DNA from: CAYONP01 sp964405335
Lineage (GTDB): Bacteria > Armatimonadota > UBA10988
Assembly: GCA_964405335.1 (NCBI GenBank)
Contig: CAYONP010000025.1
Span: 1-61,307, forward strand
DNA: 61,307 nucleotides
Reading direction: 5' to 3'
This document shows positions 25,905 to 35,306 of the stretch, in pieces. Made by a program: the position numbers and the translations under genes. Every line of letters begins with the position of its first letter. The stretch's first letter is position 1. The notes under the pieces are model-generated. The model saw nothing but the letters and a program-made list of their open reading frames with translations. It had not been told where the DNA came from and searched no databases.

Positions 25905-26963
25905 TCAGTACCACCCTTCGTCCCACGCCGTCTGATACATCGCCAGGATGTTCTCGGTCGGCGTGACCGGCTGCAGGTTGTGGCACGGGGCGAGGATGTA
26001 GCCGCCGCCGGGGGCCAGGTCGCGCAGGCAGTGGCGGACCTCCTCGCGCACCTGATCGGGCGTGCCGAAGGGCAGGATCTCCTGGTTGTCGACCCCGCCG
26101 TGGAAGGCGAGCCGGTCGCCCCAGGTCTCATTCAGCCAGGCCAGCTCAATCGGTCCGCACTTGTATTGGATAGGATTGAGCACCTGCACACCGACCTCGA
26201 CCAGCCGCGGGATGAGCGGCCACATCGCACCGTCGTCGTGGTGGAAGACCCGCACGCCGTGGTCGCGCATCAGCTTGGCGATGCGGCGGTAGTGCGGCAG
26301 GAAGTACTCGTCGAAGACCGCCGGCGAGATGAGTAGGTTGGTTTGACTGCCGTAGTCGTCGGTCAACTGGCCGACGTCGATCAGGCCGTGGCAGGTGTCG
26401 TAGAGCCGCTCGGCGCAGCCGTAGAAGAAGTCGCCCAGGCGGTCGACAATAGCGTGCGCCAGCTCGGGTTCGGCGGCCAGGTCGAGCAACGAGGCCTCGA
26501 GCCCGCGCTGTAGGTTGTAAAAGAAGAACGGGGCGAAATAGCCCGATTCAATCACCGCCTCGCCGCGCAGCGCGAGCGCCTGACGGCGGACCGCCTGGTA
26601 GTCGAACCAGTCGGGGCTGGGCCAGGGGTGCTCGTCCAGCTCGGCGACGGAGGTCACCTCGGCCAGCGGCCAGCGACACTGCTCCCAGTAGGTGCCGGTG
26701 CCGTAGTCGACCGGCCGGCTCCAGCGGCCCCAATAGTCGATCGCGTAACCCGGCGGCGCGGCGGGCGGCGGCGGCCCGAGATAGGGTGCACCGAGGCCGA
26801 CCCAGCGGTCGACGTGGAGCTGTTCCTCAACGGCCTGGTTGGTGGCCACGGAGAAGTGCTCGCGCAGCCGCGCCCAGACTTCGGGCGTAGCCCAGATGCC
26901 GAGCGGCACGCGGTCGGGTGTCTGGTTGTCGAGCGCGCAGAGGAGTCGTTCGCGCGAGGTCAT
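25905..26963 (-). CDS. Uroporphyrinogen decarboxylase-like (URO-D/MtaA superfamily) protein
   Basis: TIM-barrel protein of 352 residues. It shows MTSRERLLCALDNQTPDRVP and PFFFYNLQRGLEASLLDLAA, then DYGSQTNLLISPAVFDEYF and HHDDGAMWPLIPRLVEVGV, followed by the C-terminal FHGGVDNQEILPFGTPDQVR and GGGYILAPCHNLQP. Such proteins are widespread outside haem synthesis as corrinoid-dependent methyltransferases or enzymes of unknown reaction. The absence of haem genes nearby makes true HemE activity unlikely. An upstream extension to 27038 was not used because homology begins at ATG 26963. The neighbouring PhyH-like gene is divergent. Confidence 0.88.
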   Translation of the reverse strand: MTSRERLLCALDNQTPDRVPLGIWATPEVWARLREHFSVATNQAVEEQLHVDRWVGLGAPYLGPPPPAAPPGYAIDYWGRWSRPVDYGTGTYWEQCRWPLAEVTSVAELDEHPWPSPDWFDYQAVRRQALALRGEAVIESGYFAPFFFYNLQRGLEASLLDLAAEPELAHAIVDRLGDFFYGCAERLYDTCHGLIDVGQLTDDYGSQTNLLISPAVFDEYFLPHYRRIAKLMRDHGVRVFHHDDGAMWPLIPRLVEVGVQVLNPIQYKCGPIELAWLNETWGDRLAFHGGVDNQEILPFGTPDQVREEVRHCLRDLAPGGGYILAPCHNLQPVTPTENILAMYQTAWDEGWY

Positions 26964-27314
26964 GGCCCAACGTCCTGGGTGTGGGGGTTGGCGGGCGGTG
27001 GCGCTCGACCTTCCCTTCGGGCGGGCTGAGCGCGCCACGCCGCGCCGGAGGAGATCGCCACGCGGTGGCAGGGCGACGTGTTGGTGACCCTCCTTGACGT
27101 CTAGGTAGTCGTGCAGGCGATCTGAAGTAGGTTGCGCCGCGATGACGCGGTAGGGCGCTTTCGCCGAAAGCGCCGCCGTTGAGTGCTCGGCCCGGCGGCG
27201 ACGAGTCCGACCAGGGCGCGCTCGGCGAGCGCGCCCTACCTGTGCCGCCCGTGTCGCGCGACCCGGCAGGATCCTCCGCCATGGATCCGAACCCCGCCCG
27301 AGACGAGATCACCC
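26964..27314. repeat. Divergent intergenic region with a 90-bp composite inverted repeat
   Basis: No gene. The element at 27150-27239 opens GTAGGG and closes CCCTAC. Its left arm folds as GGCGCTTTCGCCGAAAGCGC and its right arm as GGCGCGCTCGGCGAGCGCGC. The centres TCGCCGA and TCGGCGA recur in other elements of this window. The rest of the region shows no clear promoter. Confidence 0.85.
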
Positions 27315-28094
27315 ATGCCGACCCTGACCGAATCCCAGCTCGCCGACTTCCACCGCGACGGCTATGTCATCCTCCCCAGCCTGTTCAACGGCGACGAGGT
27401 CGAGCTGCTCTCGCGCGTGGCGCGGGCCGACCGGGAGCTGAACTCGCGGGCGCGCGACATGGCCGACGCCTCGGGCGCCGGCAGCCGCATCTCGCTCGAC
27501 TGGCAGCTTGGCGACGATCTGTTCAGCTCCGTCGCCCGCTGCCGGCGGCTGTATGAGGGGATGCGCCAGGTGCTCGGCGGTGAGCCGCTGCACTTCCACC
27601 ACAAGATGATGATGAAGGAGGCGCACGGCGGCGGCGCATGGGAGTGGCACCAGGATTATGGCTACTGGTACCACGACACCTTCCCCTTCCCGCACCTGGC
27701 CAGTTGCATGATCGCCGTCGATCGCGCGACGCGCGAGAACGGCTGCCTGCAAGTGCTGCGCGGCGCGCACCTGGCCGGGCGGGTCGAGCACGACCGAGTG
27801 GCCATGCAGGTCGGCGCCGATCCGGCGCGGATTGCCATGCTCGAGCAGGTTTGCGAGCGGGTCTACGCCGAGCTGGCGCCGGGCGACGCGCTGTTCTTCC
27901 ACAGCAACACGCCGCACCGCAGCGACGTCAACGCCAGCGACTACCCGCGCTGGGCCTTCATCTGCTGCTACACCCGGGCCGACAACCTGCCCGCCGACCC
28001 GAACCGCCGCGGCGTGGTCAAGGAGTACCAGGTGCTCGACGACGCCGAGGTGCTGCGCACCGCGCAGGAGCAGTGGGCGGCGATCGGTCGCTGA
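27315..28094 (+). CDS. Phytanoyl-CoA dioxygenase (PhyH)-like Fe(II)/2-oxoglutarate oxygenase
   Basis: Cupin-fold oxygenase of 259 residues. The iron facial triad is visible as His112-Gln-Asp114 (WEWHQDYGYW) and His201 (NTPHRSDVNAS), with HFHHKMMMKEAHGG upstream and RATRENGCLQVLRGAHL between. It lacks a signal peptide and so acts in the cytosol. PhyH-like proteins hydroxylate diverse small molecules, and many are of unknown substrate in these lineages. A second paralogue lies at 35828-36676. The ATG at 27315 was chosen because the N-terminal pattern LTESQLADFHRDGYVILPSL begins there. Confidence 0.92.
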   Translation: MPTLTESQLADFHRDGYVILPSLFNGDEVELLSRVARADRELNSRARDMADASGAGSRISLDWQLGDDLFSSVARCRRLYEGMRQVLGGEPLHFHHKMMMKEAHGGGAWEWHQDYGYWYHDTFPFPHLASCMIAVDRATRENGCLQVLRGAHLAGRVEHDRVAMQVGADPARIAMLEQVCERVYAELAPGDALFFHSNTPHRSDVNASDYPRWAFICCYTRADNLPADPNRRGVVKEYQVLDDAEVLRTAQEQWAAIGR

Positions 28095-28209
28095 GGTCGG
28101 GCCCCGGAGGCGCCACTCGACGCGGACCAGGCGCTCGCGGGGCGCGTCCCAGTCGTTCCAGACGAGGCGTTGCCGAGGCGCTCGGCTCGACGGTACGAAT
28201 CCGCCACGG

Positions 28210-28635
28210 TCACGGCAGCGGCTGGTCAGCAAACGGGTTCACGACCTGCACGCTGCCATACCACTGCCCAGAGTTCAGGTCTTCTGAGTAGACCGTGACG
28301 CAGCCCGCGCTCTCCGCCGCGGCCAGGATGCACGCATCCCAGAAGCTGATCTGGTACCGCCGTCGGGCATCTACAGCCGCGACAACAACGGGGGCGTCCA
28401 GGTGGATGACATGCACCGAGCCCAGCAACTCAACCTGACGTCGGACGGCTCTCTCTGGCAGGCGTAGCTTGATCAACGCGGCGTTCGCGAACTCCACGAG
28501 CACTTGCGAAGAGACGACCAGCTCGCCCGCGTTGAGCACCTCGGCCAGCAACCGCTCCGCCACGTCGCGCTTCGGCTCGTCTCTTGGATCGAGCGCGTAG
28601 AGGGGCACGTTGGTGTCCAGGAACACACGGGGCAT
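28210..28635 (-). CDS. PIN-domain toxin (VapC-like)
   Basis: Putative Mg-dependent RNase toxin of 141 residues. All PIN acidic positions appear intact: Asp7 in VFLDTNVPLYALD, Glu in VEFANAALI, Asp in SFWDACILAAA and acidic residues in TVYSEDLN. It follows its antitoxin gene with only 6 bp between. The RNA target is unknown. The codon pattern is less GC-biased than in flanking genes, as in the other toxin modules here. Confidence 0.92.
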   Translation of the reverse strand: MPRVFLDTNVPLYALDPRDEPKRDVAERLLAEVLNAGELVVSSQVLVEFANAALIKLRLPERAVRRQVELLGSVHVIHLDAPVVVAAVDARRRYQISFWDACILAAAESAGCVTVYSEDLNSGQWYGSVQVVNPFADQPLP

Positions 28636-28641
28636 GTTGGC

Positions 28642-28869
28642 TCACTGATCCCGCGTCCGGTCCCAGCATTCCTCGCGGTTGAACTTCCAGTCGGGATCCG
28701 GGCGTCCGGGGTACCTGCGCGCAAGCCTCACGAACTCATCGCCCGGCCGCTCTGGCGTAGCCTGCTCCACCAGTTGCGTCACCAGTTGGTCGACGGTCAG
28801 CTCGCGCTCCTTGGCCAGGGCCAAGACCCGCTGCGCCGTCGCCTCGTCCAGGTTGAGGGTGATGCTCAT
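28642..28869 (-). CDS. VapB-like antitoxin, ribbon-helix-helix type
   Basis: Product of 75 residues. The N terminus MSITLNLDEATAQRVLALAK reads as the strand-helix of a ribbon-helix-helix DNA-binding domain, followed by LTVDQLVTQLVEQ. The C-terminal tail (YPGRPDPDWKFNREECWDR) is the flexible toxin-binding part. It should neutralise the adjacent PIN toxin and repress the operon. The ATG at 28869 is preferred over 28881 since the RHH strand begins there. Confidence 0.85.
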   Translation of the reverse strand: MSITLNLDEATAQRVLALAKERELTVDQLVTQLVEQATPERPGDEFVRLARRYPGRPDPDWKFNREECWDRTRDQ

Positions 28870-28994
28870 CGCCGTTTCCACGCCGCTACCGCGGCTGCGA
28901 CCATCATACCCTGACCGCCGCGATGCGGTTACTCGCCGCTAAGGCGCGGGCCGCCCGGCGCGATTATACTGTCGGTCAGCCGACGGGAGGCACG

Positions 28995-29909
28995 ATGTCC
29001 GCGCCGAGAGCACCCCACCGCGAAGCCGACGCCGAACCGCCTAGCTGCACCGTGGTCATCCCCTGCTACAACGAGCACGGCGCCATCGTCGAGACAGTGC
29101 GGCAGGTCGACGCGATTCTGGCCGGGCGCGACGACGCCGAGATCATCGTCGTCGACGACGGCTCGTCCGACGGCTCGGACCGGCTGCTCGACGCGCTCGA
29201 CCAGAGCGGCGAAATCGCCCGCCTGACAGTGGTCCATCATCGCCGCAACCGGGGCTACGGCGCGGCGCTGAAGACCGGCATGAGGCACGCGCATGGCGCG
29301 GTGATCGTGATCACCGACGCCGACGGGACCTATCCCAACGAGCGCATCCTGGACCTGCTCGAGGGCATGACTGCGGCCGACATGGTGGTCGGCTCGCGCC
29401 GCGGTGAGAACGTCACCTACTCGATGCTGCGCCGCATCCCGAAGATCTTCCTCACCGCCTTTGCCCAGTGGGTGGTGCGCGATGAGATACCCGACCTGAA
29501 CAGCGGGCTGCGCGCCTTTCGCCGCGAGGTGGCCGAGCGGTTCCTGGGCATCCTGCCCGACACCTTCAGCTTCACCACCACCATCACCCTGGCGATGATG
29601 CGCAACCGCTACCGCGTGCGGTTCGTGCCGATCGACTATGCCGAGCGCGTGGGCAGCTCGAAGATCAAGCCGATCCGCGACACGCTGCGCTTCTTCCAGC
29701 TCATCCTGCGCACCGGCATGTACTTCGCGCCGCTGCGCATCCTGGCGCCCGTGGCCGTGGCGATGTGGCTCGGCTTCTTCGCCAAGGCGGGCTTCGACGT
29801 GTTCGTCCTCCACGACATGACCGAGTCGGCGCTGATCCTGCTGCTGTTCGCCATGAACACCGTCATGTTCGCCCTGCTGGCCGATATGATCGACAAGCGG
29901 TGCAACTGA
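28995..29909 (+). CDS. GT2 polyprenyl-phosphate glycosyltransferase with two C-terminal TM helices
   Basis: Probably makes a polyprenyl-phosphate-linked mannose or glucose donor. The GT-A domain shows CTVVIPCYNEHGAIVETVRQ, EIIVVDDGSSDGSD, NRGYGAALKTGM, the DADGTYP metal site, VVGSRRGENV and DLNSGLRAFRREV. Two hydrophobic segments (ILAPVAVAMWLGFFAKAGF and ALILLLFAMNTVMFALLADM) anchor it. ATG 28995 has GGGAGG just upstream. The flippase-like gene starts 1 bp after its stop, a pairing that suggests glycolipid or glycoprotein assembly. Confidence 0.92.
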   Translation: MSAPRAPHREADAEPPSCTVVIPCYNEHGAIVETVRQVDAILAGRDDAEIIVVDDGSSDGSDRLLDALDQSGEIARLTVVHHRRNRGYGAALKTGMRHAHGAVIVITDADGTYPNERILDLLEGMTAADMVVGSRRGENVTYSMLRRIPKIFLTAFAQWVVRDEIPDLNSGLRAFRREVAERFLGILPDTFSFTTTITLAMMRNRYRVRFVPIDYAERVGSSKIKPIRDTLRFFQLILRTGMYFAPLRILAPVAVAMWLGFFAKAGFDVFVLHDMTESALILLLFAMNTVMFALLADMIDKRCN

Positions 29910-29910
29910 C

Positions 29911-30918
29911 ATGGCCGACCCGGACGGCCGTTCGCCCTGGGCCGCGCGGCGACCGCTGCTCGTCTCCATCGCCTTCAGCCTGCTGCTGCTCGGCCTGGTC
30001 TACCGCCGGCTCGATCTGTCCGCGCTGGCCGCCACCTTTGCCCGGCTCGATCCGCTCTGGCTCGGCTGGTGCCTGCTGCTGTTCGTCCCGCAATACTGGC
30101 TGATTGCCTGGCGGCTGACCATCATGGTGCCGGCCGCCGGGCGGTTCACCGTCGCCGAGTCGCTGCGCATGACCCTGGCTACCGGCACGCTGAACCTGTT
30201 CCTGCCGAGCAACGCCGGTCACTTGGCGCGGGCCTGGATGATCCGCCAGCGGGGGCTGATGACCGGCTCGCTGGCGACGGCGGCGGTGGTCTTCGAGAAG
30301 GTGATCGACACCGTCGGGCTGCTTGCCTGGGGCCTGGTCGGCCTGGCCTGCCTGCCCCGCCGCGACGGTTGGTTTGCCGCGGTGACGGCCGTGGCGGCGG
30401 TCTGCCTGGTCATCGGCGTGGCGATGGTCGCCTCGCCGGGCGGCGCCGGATGGCTGGCGGCGCTCGGCCGGCGGCTTCGGCGGCGGCGGGTCACGCGCAT
30501 CGCCGAGTCGATTGCCGGCGCCTGGGCGCAGGTCCATCGCGGCGTCTGGGGCCGCCCGCGGGTGGCCATCCTGGTGGTCGCCGCCACGCTGGCGATCTGG
30601 CTGGCCAATCTGGCCCAGGTGTGGACTTTCATCCGCGCCCTGGGCGGGCCGGTCGACCTGTGGCACAGCCTCGGCCTGACGCCGATCGCGACCATGATCG
30701 GCATGTTGCCGATCACCTTCGCCGGCGTCGGTTCGCGCGATGTCGCCTTTGTCGTGCTCTATCAGGAGCAGCTCGGCGCCGCGGCCGCCGCGGCCGTCGG
30801 CGTCTTCTGCACCTTGCGCTACCTGCTGCTGGCGGCGGCGGGAGTGCCCTACATCGGTGCCTACCTGTCGTCGCGGCGAGAGCTGGACCCGCTCGCCGAC
30901 GAGGCCGAGCAGAGCTGA
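29911..30918 (+). CDS. UPF0104/AglD-like polytopic membrane protein
   Basis: Belongs to the lysylphosphatidylglycerol-synthase transmembrane-region family, often encoded with polyprenyl-phosphate GT2 enzymes and thought to assist lipid-linked sugar translocation or transfer. About eight hydrophobic segments occur in 335 residues. Family segments are TLATGTLNLFLPSNAGHLAR, ATAAVVFEKVIDTVGLLAWG and MIGMLPITFAGVGSRDVAFV. It forms an operon with the upstream GT2 gene. The exact role is inferred. Confidence 0.88.
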   Translation: MADPDGRSPWAARRPLLVSIAFSLLLLGLVYRRLDLSALAATFARLDPLWLGWCLLLFVPQYWLIAWRLTIMVPAAGRFTVAESLRMTLATGTLNLFLPSNAGHLARAWMIRQRGLMTGSLATAAVVFEKVIDTVGLLAWGLVGLACLPRRDGWFAAVTAVAAVCLVIGVAMVASPGGAGWLAALGRRLRRRRVTRIAESIAGAWAQVHRGVWGRPRVAILVVAATLAIWLANLAQVWTFIRALGGPVDLWHSLGLTPIATMIGMLPITFAGVGSRDVAFVVLYQEQLGAAAAAAVGVFCTLRYLLLAAAGVPYIGAYLSSRRELDPLADEAEQS

Positions 30919-30975
30919 CCCGCTGGCCGACGAGGTTCGCCGCCGCCCGTGGCGAACGGCTGCGCGGAGCCGGTC

Positions 30976-33390
30976 GTGACCCTCGCGCTGCTCGCCCTGC
31001 TGGCTGTGCCCTGGTGGGACGACCACCCGACCACCATCCAGACCAACGACGCCGAGGTGGCCGCGCGGTACGGCGCCTCCAGCGTGCTCTGCGGCCAGGC
31101 CGACGATCCGGCCTGGGGCATCCTCGGCGCGCGGGTGCGCGACCTCTCGTTCGCCCACCGCATCGAGCCGCTGCGCCGGCTGGGCCTGCCGCTGCTGAGC
31201 TGGGTCGAGACCTTCGGCACCAGCCAGTCCTACATCGCGCGGTTCGAGCGCCGGCCCGACGGCGGCTTGCTCGGCTTCGAGCTCGACTCGACCTGCCCAC
31301 GGCCGACGCTGAACCACTGGGCCTGGCAGCTTTACCAGCCGGCCGACGACGACTTCCTGGCCTGGATCGGCCTGCCCGCCTACTACGACGACGCCCCCTG
31401 GGCGCGGCCCTGGACGCGGGCGCATCCGCGCTACGGCGCGCCGCCGATGCGCTATCCCGACGGCCGCGTCGCCGAGGGTTACGCCGTGGCCGGCGATGAG
31501 AGCAGCGCCCGCTGCTGGGACGCCGGCGGGTCGAAAGACATCCTCGGCCGGCTGAACCTGTTCCTCGACGCCAGCGAGCGCGTCGATCCGGCCGCGCAGC
31601 CGGCCGCCGTGGCACCGCTGGTGCGCTTCGAGCAGGACGGCGTGACGCGCTACGCCAGCTCGGTCGGAGTCGGCAAGGACGCCGCCTGCCCGCACTGGAT
31701 CGAGTATGCCGCCGCCTCGGCGCGGTATGTCGTTGATCAGGGCATGCGCGGCGTCTGGGCCGACAACTTCAGCGCCTGGGACAACCTCGGCAACCCGCCG
31801 GTCAGAGTCGCCTTCGGTGACTGGTCGGTCGCCCGCTTCCGCGAACGCCTGGCGCGGGCCTACACCGCCGCCGAGCTGGCCGAGCTGGGGGTTGACGATC
31901 CGGCGACGTTCGACATCCGGGCGCACCTGCGCCGCCTGCTGCGCGAGCGGTTCGGCGGCGACGATGGCGACCTGGCCGACCCGCGCTGGCGCGACCCGCG
32001 GTGGACCGACGAGCCGCTCTGGCGCGAGTATCTGATCTTCAAGCAGCAGGTCGGCCGCGCAGCGCTGCAGGCGTTCCACGACGCGTTCCACACCGCCGCG
32101 CGCGAGGCGGGGATCGACGACTTCGGCATCCAGGGCAACGACATCCCCAGCTTCTCGTTCGGCATGCCGCGGCCCGAGTCGCTCGAGATGGTCTCGACCG
32201 AGTTCAGCCCCGGCTGGAACCTGCTCGGCGGGCCCCGCGGCATCGGCCTGCCGCCGGGCGGGCGGCTGGCGCCGGTGGTCAAGCTGGCGCGGGTCCACGC
32301 CCGGAGCCGGTTCGTCCACCTTTGGTATTACCTCGAGGCGCACCTGGGCTATGACCGGTTGATCGGCGACGAGCAGTTCGGCCGCACCATCGCCTACGAG
32401 CTGCTCGCCAGCCAGGCGAGCATCCAGGCCTATCCGTCGGCGCGCAAAGTCGCCGGCACCGAGGCTTCGCACGGCGAGGTCTACGGCTTCGTCAATGCCT
32501 GCCGCGAGGTCTGGGGCGACCGCCTGCCGCTGGCTGTCGTCGGCCTGGTCTACTCGCCCGAGAGCAGCCTGTGCGAGTTCACCCCCGGTGGCTTCGCCGA
32601 CATGAGTCGCCAGAGCCACGTGCACGAGCTGCTCGGCTGGGGCACGGCGCTGTCGCACCTCGGCGTGCCCTATGAGGTGGTGCCTGAGTGGGACCTAACC
32701 GCCGCACGACTGGCCCCGCTGCGGGTGCTGGTGTTGCCCTCGGTGATGGTGCTGGCGCCCGAGGTGATCGACCAGGTGATCGAACCCTGGGTCCGCGCCG
32801 GCGGGCGGCTGCACATCACCGGCGCAACGGGCACGCGGCATGACGCGGCGCGGCATTGGGACCCCGCCGACACGCCGTCGGGCCGGCACCCGAGCCTCTG
32901 CCGGCTGGCCGGGATCGACCCGGCGCAGGCGATCGAGCAGATCGGCACCTCGGCGGTGCGGCCGCTGGGCGCCGGCGCGCGGCGGTTCACCCCGGCATTC
33001 GAGGGGCTCGACTACTACGCCGTCGAGCCGGCCGAGCGGACCGAGGAGCTGCTCCGTCCGTTCCGCGCCTGGGTGCGCGGGGCGGCTTTCCTCGATGAGC
33101 CGCTGCCCGGTTTCGAGGTCGTTTACTACGCCTTGCCGACGCGGCCGATCGCCTTCGTCGACCTGGCCGACCTGCGCCGTGAGACCGAGCCGGCGGTCAT
33201 CCCGCCGCGGCGCGTGACGCTGCCGGGCGCACCCGACGGCGAGCTCGCCGCGCGGCTGCTCGAGCCGGGCCACGAGCCGCGGGCGATCCCGCTCCGCCGC
33301 CGCGGCGCGACACTCGAGCTGCCCGAGCTGAGCTTCACGGGTTACGCCTCGATCGTGATCGAAGGCTGGCGCGTGGGAGGTGCCGAATGA
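30976..33390 (+). CDS. Large secreted protein, predicted TIM-barrel glycosidase with amidotransferase-like domain
   Basis: Product of 804 residues starting at GTG 30976, with GGAG 6 bases upstream. MTLALLALLAVPWW looks like a short signal peptide. Residues from about 60 to 480 have alternating strand-helix and aromatic-rich segments (GMRGVWADNFSAWDNLG, FGIQGNDIPSFSFGMPRP, SRFVHLWYYLEAH), as in GH29/GH42-like barrels. A Rossmann-like stretch follows (LRVLVLPSVMVLAPEVIDQV, GGRLHITGATGTRHD), resembling the beta-galactosidase trimerisation domain, and then a beta-rich end. No catalytic residues can be assigned safely. The stop overlaps the GH127 start, so the two are co-translated. Confidence 0.65.
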   Translation: MTLALLALLAVPWWDDHPTTIQTNDAEVAARYGASSVLCGQADDPAWGILGARVRDLSFAHRIEPLRRLGLPLLSWVETFGTSQSYIARFERRPDGGLLGFELDSTCPRPTLNHWAWQLYQPADDDFLAWIGLPAYYDDAPWARPWTRAHPRYGAPPMRYPDGRVAEGYAVAGDESSARCWDAGGSKDILGRLNLFLDASERVDPAAQPAAVAPLVRFEQDGVTRYASSVGVGKDAACPHWIEYAAASARYVVDQGMRGVWADNFSAWDNLGNPPVRVAFGDWSVARFRERLARAYTAAELAELGVDDPATFDIRAHLRRLLRERFGGDDGDLADPRWRDPRWTDEPLWREYLIFKQQVGRAALQAFHDAFHTAAREAGIDDFGIQGNDIPSFSFGMPRPESLEMVSTEFSPGWNLLGGPRGIGLPPGGRLAPVVKLARVHARSRFVHLWYYLEAHLGYDRLIGDEQFGRTIAYELLASQASIQAYPSARKVAGTEASHGEVYGFVNACREVWGDRLPLAVVGLVYSPESSLCEFTPGGFADMSRQSHVHELLGWGTALSHLGVPYEVVPEWDLTAARLAPLRVLVLPSVMVLAPEVIDQVIEPWVRAGGRLHITGATGTRHDAARHWDPADTPSGRHPSLCRLAGIDPAQAIEQIGTSAVRPLGAGARRFTPAFEGLDYYAVEPAERTEELLRPFRAWVRGAAFLDEPLPGFEVVYYALPTRPIAFVDLADLRRETEPAVIPPRRVTLPGAPDGELAARLLEPGHEPRAIPLRRRGATLELPELSFTGYASIVIEGWRVGGAE

Positions 33391-35222
33391 GACGCGAACG
33401 GTTGCTGCTGGAGCCCTGCGGCGTGCCGCTCAGCCCGGGCGGCGTGCTCGGTGAGCGGCTCGACGCCACGGCGCGGCAGTGGTTGCTCTGCGCGCCCGAG
33501 GCCAACCCGGCGATGCTGGCGCTGCTGCGCGACCGCGACCGGACGCCGCGCCGCGACCTGGTGCCGTGGGCCGGCGAGTTCGCCGGCAAGTACCTCACCG
33601 CGCTGGTGCAGAGCTACCGGCTGACCGGCGACGAGCGCCTGCGCTGGCAGCTCGACCGCTTTGTGCCGCAGTTGATTGCCACCCAGGCCGAGGACGGCTA
33701 TTTCGGCCCGGCGCCGCGCGACCAGCGGCTGACCGGCGTCACCGCCGCCGGGCACGACCTGTGGGATGTGTGGGGCCATTACCACCTGCTGCTCGGCCTG
33801 CTGCTGTGGCACCAGACGAGCGGCTCGGCCGAGGCGCTGGAGGCCTGCCGGCGCTCGGCGAACTACCTCTGCGGGCGCTTCATCGGCGGTGCCGAGCGGG
33901 CCTGGGACGCCCGCTCGCACGAGATGAACCAGGCGTTGCTGCACGTGCTGCCGGCGCTGTCGGAGCAGTTCGACGATCCGCGGATCATGGCCCTGGCCGA
34001 GCAGATCGTCGAGGACTTCGCCCGTCCGCCGGCGGGCGATTACGTCAACAGTGCGCTGGCCGGCAAGCCGTTCTGGGAGTGTCCCAAGCCGCGCTGGGAG
34101 AGCCTGCATCCGATCCAGGGCATCCTCGAACTGCACCGCGCCACGGGCGACCCGCGGCTGCGCGAGGCCTTCGAGCAGCTCTGGTGGAGCATGTTGGAGG
34201 GCGACCGGCACAACACCGGCGGGTTCACCGCCGGCGAGCAGGCGGTCGGCAATCCGTACCATCCCGGCGCCATCGAGACCTGCTGCACCGTGGCCTGGAC
34301 CGCCGTCTCGGTCGACCTGTTGCGCCTGACCGGCAATCCGCTGGTCGCCGACGAACTCGAGCTGAGCCTGTACAACGGCCTGCTCGGCGGCCAGGTGCCG
34401 AGCGGTCGCTGGTCGACCTACAACACGCCGAGCGACGGGGTCAAACGGGCCTCGGCGCATGAGATCGTGTTTCAGGCGCGCGAGGGCAGCCCTGAGCTTA
34501 ACTGCTGCAGCGTCAACGCCCCGCGCGGCCCGGCGATGCTCTGCGACTGGGGCCTGATGACCGACGGCACCACGCTCTATGTCAACGCCTACGGCCCGTC
34601 CGCGGCTGAGGTTACCTTGGGCGAGCGACGCGTCGGCCTGCGCCAGCAGGGCGACTATCCCATCTCGCCCACCTGCGTGCTCACCGTGACACCCGACGCG
34701 CCGGCGACGTTCGCGCTGGCCTTCCGCATCCCGAGCTGGTCGGCGCGCACGCGGGTGGTCGTCGCCGGCGGCGAGGTCGAGGCCACCGCGGGCAGCTACC
34801 TGCGCCTCGAGCGCGAGTGGCGGCCGGGTGATCGCGTCGAGCTCGAGTTCGACTTCAGCCCGCACTGCTGGGTCGGTGAGCGTGAGGTGGCCGGGCAGGT
34901 CTCGCTCTACCGCGGGCCGCTGCTGCTCGCCTTCGATCCCCGGTTCAACGAGTTCGACCCGGAGGCCCTGCCGCCCGTCTCGCTGGCCGAGTTGGCGCTC
35001 GAGCCGGTCGAGTTCGTGCCCGACGGCGGTCCGGCGCCGTGGCTGCTACTGCGCACGCCGTTCGCCGGCGGCCGGGCGGTGACGCTGTGCGATTTCGCCG
35101 GCGCCGGCTGGACCGGCCGGCCCTATCGCTCCTGGCTGCCCGCCGTCGATGCGCCCGCGCCGCAGGTGTTCGACCGCGAGCGGCCGGTCTGGTGCCGGCG
35201 GGCCCTGGTGCCCGACGCGTAG
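33387..35222 (+). CDS. GH127-like beta-L-arabinofuranosidase (DUF1680)
   Basis: Predicted exo-glycosidase removing beta-L-arabinofuranosyl or related residues. The (alpha/alpha)6 barrel shows WAGEFAGKYLTALVQSYRLT, EDGYFGP, WDVWGHYHLLLGLL and the Zn-binding set Glu297 and Cys299 (IETCCTVAW) with Cys373 and Cys374 (LNCCSVNAPRG). In characterised family members the first of that last Cys pair is the nucleophile. Beta-sandwich domains follow to residue 611. No signal peptide is seen, so it may act in the cytosol on imported oligosaccharides. ATG 33387 overlaps the preceding stop. Confidence 0.93.
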   Translation: MRRERLLLEPCGVPLSPGGVLGERLDATARQWLLCAPEANPAMLALLRDRDRTPRRDLVPWAGEFAGKYLTALVQSYRLTGDERLRWQLDRFVPQLIATQAEDGYFGPAPRDQRLTGVTAAGHDLWDVWGHYHLLLGLLLWHQTSGSAEALEACRRSANYLCGRFIGGAERAWDARSHEMNQALLHVLPALSEQFDDPRIMALAEQIVEDFARPPAGDYVNSALAGKPFWECPKPRWESLHPIQGILELHRATGDPRLREAFEQLWWSMLEGDRHNTGGFTAGEQAVGNPYHPGAIETCCTVAWTAVSVDLLRLTGNPLVADELELSLYNGLLGGQVPSGRWSTYNTPSDGVKRASAHEIVFQAREGSPELNCCSVNAPRGPAMLCDWGLMTDGTTLYVNAYGPSAAEVTLGERRVGLRQQGDYPISPTCVLTVTPDAPATFALAFRIPSWSARTRVVVAGGEVEATAGSYLRLEREWRPGDRVELEFDFSPHCWVGEREVAGQVSLYRGPLLLAFDPRFNEFDPEALPPVSLAELALEPVEFVPDGGPAPWLLLRTPFAGGRAVTLCDFAGAGWTGRPYRSWLPAVDAPAPQVFDRERPVWCRRALVPDA

Positions 35223-35306
35223 GTCGAGCGTCCCGCTCGACTCGCGGTTTGGCGGCCCGCGATCGTCGGATCAGCAACGGCCCGTCACGGGCCCGAGGGG
35301 ACGACG

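Noticed and set aside
25905..26963. True HemE (haem biosynthesis)
   Set aside because: The sequence fits the wider URO-D/MtaA superfamily, no haem genes are linked, and the HemE-type N-terminal arginine motif is not seen.
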